Assembly: GCF_012034935.1 (NCBI RefSeq)
Contig: NZ_JAATEN010000007.1
Location: 265,708-329,707 of the forward strand
Direction: 5' to 3'
Length of the DNA: 64,000 nucleotides
DNA from: Streptomyces zingiberis
GTDB lineage: Bacteria; Actinomycetota; Actinomycetes; Streptomycetales; Streptomycetaceae
This document shows positions 62,123 to 64,000 of the stretch, piece by piece. Made by a program: the position numbers and the translations under genes. Below the pieces are notes generated by a model. That model searched no databases. It was not told the DNA's origin and saw nothing but the letters and a program-made list of their open reading frames with translations. How positions within the stretch are numbered: the stretch's first letter is position 1; each line of letters starts with the position of its first letter.

Positions 62123-63360
62123 GCCACACCGGTCCGTTGAAGCAGAGGGCGAGCCGCACCAGGCCGGGGCGCACGGCCCTGATCTCCGGGGCGAGCGTCG
62201 CGGGGCCCGCCCTCGCGTTCTGGCTGAACCGCCGCGGATTCGCGGTCACGGTCGTCGAGAAGGCGGGCGCGCCCCGGGACGGTGGCTACCCCGTCGACGT
62301 GCGCGGCACCGCACTCGATGTCGTCCGGCGCATGGGGATCCTGCCGCGGCTGCGGGAGGCGCACATCGACCTGCGCCGGCTGACGTTCCTCGACACGGAC
62401 GGCGGCGAGGTGGCCTCGGTCGACCCGCGGGCCCTCACCGGCGGTGCCGCGGGGCAGGACCTGGAGGTGCGGCGGGGAGACCTGACCGGCGCCCTGCACA
62501 TGGCGGTCCGGGACGACGTCGAGTTCCTGTTCGACGACTCCATCGACACCCTCGACCAGTCCGGCCACGGGGTCGACGTCACCTTCCGCGGGGGCACCGC
62601 ACGCACCTTCGACCTGGTGTTCGGCGCGGACGGCCTGCACTCCCGTACCCGCGGGCTCGTCTTCGGCCCCGCAGCACGGTTCCACCGGCACCTCGGCCTC
62701 TGCTTCGCCGGGTTCACCCTGCCCAACACCTTCGGGCTCCTCCGCGAAACGGTGCTGTGGAACGCTCCGGGCAGGGCCGCGGCCCTCTACGCCGTGGGCG
62801 ACGAACGCGACGACGTGCACGCCCTGCTGGTCTTCGCCCACCCGGAACCGCCGCCCCGCGCGCTGCGGGACCCGGCGGCCCAGCGCGAACTGGTCACCCA
62901 GGTCTTCGCCGGCGCGGGGTGGGAGGTGCCGGGCCTGCTGGCCGCCCTGCGCGACGCGGACGACCTGTTCTTCGACGGAGTCGGCCAGATCCGCATGGAC
63001 CGCTGGTCCCGCGGCAGGGTCGCGCTGGCCGGCGACGCCGCCCACGCGCCCTCGTTCCTCACCGGGCAGGGCTCCAGCCTCGCACTCGCCGGCGCGTACA
63101 TGCTCGCCGTCTCTCTGGACGGCCGGGACCACACGGCCGGCTTCGCCGCCTACGAACACGGCACCCGGCCGTTCGTCACCGTGAACCAGGACCTGATCGG
63201 CGAGGGCGGCGCCACGCTCTTCCCGGCCACCGCGCAGGGCCTGCGGCGGCGCGACGCCCAGCTGCGCCGGCTCGCCGCCGCGCCTCCGGAGGCAGGCCGG
63301 GCCGGGGGACGGCCGGCCCATTCCGCCCTCACGCTGCCCGAGTTCACACCACCGGCGTGA
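62119..63360 (+). CDS. FAD-dependent aromatic-type monooxygenase
   Basis: 413 residues. FAD motif TALISGASVAGPALAFWLN, ADP-binding VVEKAGAPRDGGYPVDVRG, DG motif GADGLHSRTRG and GD motif RVALAGDAAHAPSFLTGQGS. It resembles TetX/rifampicin-monooxygenase-like group A enzymes. ATGA overlap with the exporter upstream suggests a detoxification pair. Confidence 0.92.
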   Translation: MSHTGPLKQRASRTRPGRTALISGASVAGPALAFWLNRRGFAVTVVEKAGAPRDGGYPVDVRGTALDVVRRMGILPRLREAHIDLRRLTFLDTDGGEVASVDPRALTGGAAGQDLEVRRGDLTGALHMAVRDDVEFLFDDSIDTLDQSGHGVDVTFRGGTARTFDLVFGADGLHSRTRGLVFGPAARFHRHLGLCFAGFTLPNTFGLLRETVLWNAPGRAAALYAVGDERDDVHALLVFAHPEPPPRALRDPAAQRELVTQVFAGAGWEVPGLLAALRDADDLFFDGVGQIRMDRWSRGRVALAGDAAHAPSFLTGQGSSLALAGAYMLAVSLDGRDHTAGFAAYEHGTRPFVTVNQDLIGEGGATLFPATAQGLRRRDAQLRRLAAAPPEAGRAGGRPAHSALTLPEFTPPA

Positions 63361-63669
63361 CCCCGGGACCGCGCCCGAGGGCGGGTGACGGCCGGTGACA
63401 GCCGGCGGGCCCCCGGCTCAGGCCACGCCGCGGACTTCCCGGGCGCCGTGCCGTGGGATCAGCCGGGCCGGGCCTCCCGCGGCGACACCACCGCCGGCGT
63501 GCGCGGAGAGCCGCCCGGCCGGATGCCCGCCGGACCGGCGGGGCCGCGGCAGCCGGCCGGCCGCGTCCGAGCGCCCCTGGTGTGGGAGACCGTCGAGCGG
63601 TTCACCGCCGGCCTCGCCGCGGACGGGGTCCGCACCTGGCTGCGGACCTGCGCGGAGGCCGCGGAGCTG

Positions 63670-63908
63670 CCAAGGGCCTGGAGTTCCGCTGCGTCGCGGT
63701 GATCGGCGCCGGCGACGGCGTCCTCCCGTTCCCCAAGGCGGTCACCCCGCCGGAGGTGAACGCCAAGCAGCACGACACGGACCTGATGGCGGAGCGCTGC
63801 CTGCTCTTCGTCGCCTGCACCAGGGCGCGGGACAGCCTGTACGTCTCCTGGTCGGGTGAGCCCAGCCCGTTCCTGGTGGAGGCGGGGGTGCGGGGGCTGG
63901 GGGCGTAG
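63670..63908 (+). pseudogene. UvrD/PcrA-type helicase C-terminal fragment
   Basis: AAKGLEFRCVAVIGAGDGVL followed by MAERCLLFVACTRARDSLYV and SWSGEPSPFL are helicase motifs V and VI of a UvrD-like DEXQ helicase. The upstream motifs are missing in frame; a second frame (63583-63700) reads WETVERFTAGLAADGVRTWL, which may be more of the same gene after a frameshift. Truncated remnant near the sequence end. Confidence 0.8.
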
Positions 63909-63911
63909 GGG

Positions 63912-63996
<85 letters not shown>

Positions 63997-64000
63997 AGGG

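Overview
The window is high-GC actinobacterial DNA. Streptomyces is the best fit: many GTG/TTG starts, 4-nt ATGA/GTGA overlaps, XRE-DUF5753/DUF397 pairs, an LCP protein and a mycothiol-type isomerase. It ends in a long poly-G/poly-C/poly-G run beside a helicase fragment, which looks like a contig end or assembly artefact.

Region 1 (1-9.7 kb): a class I lasso peptide cluster, read on the minus strand. A 42-residue precursor (5584-5712) carries a 21-residue core that, from memory, matches aborycin (RP 71955) of the siamycin group. Behind it follow the cyclase (C), RRE protein (B1), leader peptidase (B2), an ABC exporter pair, a MauE-like membrane protein and a DsbA-like thiol oxidoreductase cut by the window edge, nearly all with 4-nt overlaps. 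Upstream lie a second ABC pair, a histidine kinase and a divergent NarL-type regulator that lacks the phospho-acceptor aspartate.

Region 2 (10-15 kb): a TetR regulator with a minisatellite-encoded linker next to a membrane acyltransferase, then an XRE-DUF5753/DUF397 pair and two Pro-rich proteins.

Region 3 (14.9-20.7 kb): a lower-GC island read on the minus strand. A 5'-truncated, frameshifted Rhs/YD-repeat gene with a glycine-rich hydrophobic C-terminus is followed by about ten very small, mostly membrane-spanning ORFs. These include two related 32-residue proteins and two copies of the same 11-bp-stem hairpin. This looks like a polymorphic-toxin locus with an array of candidate immunity genes and is the best candidate here for an undescribed system.

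Region 4 (20.7-34 kb): accessory genes. They comprise a nucleotidyltransferase, a TmrB-like ATPase with a decayed second copy, an ADP-ribosylglycohydrolase, an Imm51-like remnant, HxlR/hydrolase, LysR/2,2-dialkylglycine decarboxylase, a GH30 glycanase, an orphan LuxR protein, and AzlCD with an XRE-cupin regulator.

Region 5 (34-46 kb): a compact fatty-acid-like cluster on the minus strand (FabH, ACP, FabF, acyl-CoA oxidase, thioesterase, FAH-family hydrolase, carboxyltransferase, branched-chain aminotransferase, FabG). It diverges from a GlcD-type oxidase across a perfect 26-bp inverted repeat. I do not recognise the product.

Region 6 (46-64 kb): LCP protein, tyrosine phosphatase, GPP34 protein, MerR regulator, a membrane NACHT ATPase and an APH-like kinase. 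A second XRE/DUF397 pair with a DUF397 remnant follows. Last come three TetR modules with clear palindromic operators, controlling a PanE-like reductase, an SDR, and an MFS-monooxygenase pair.
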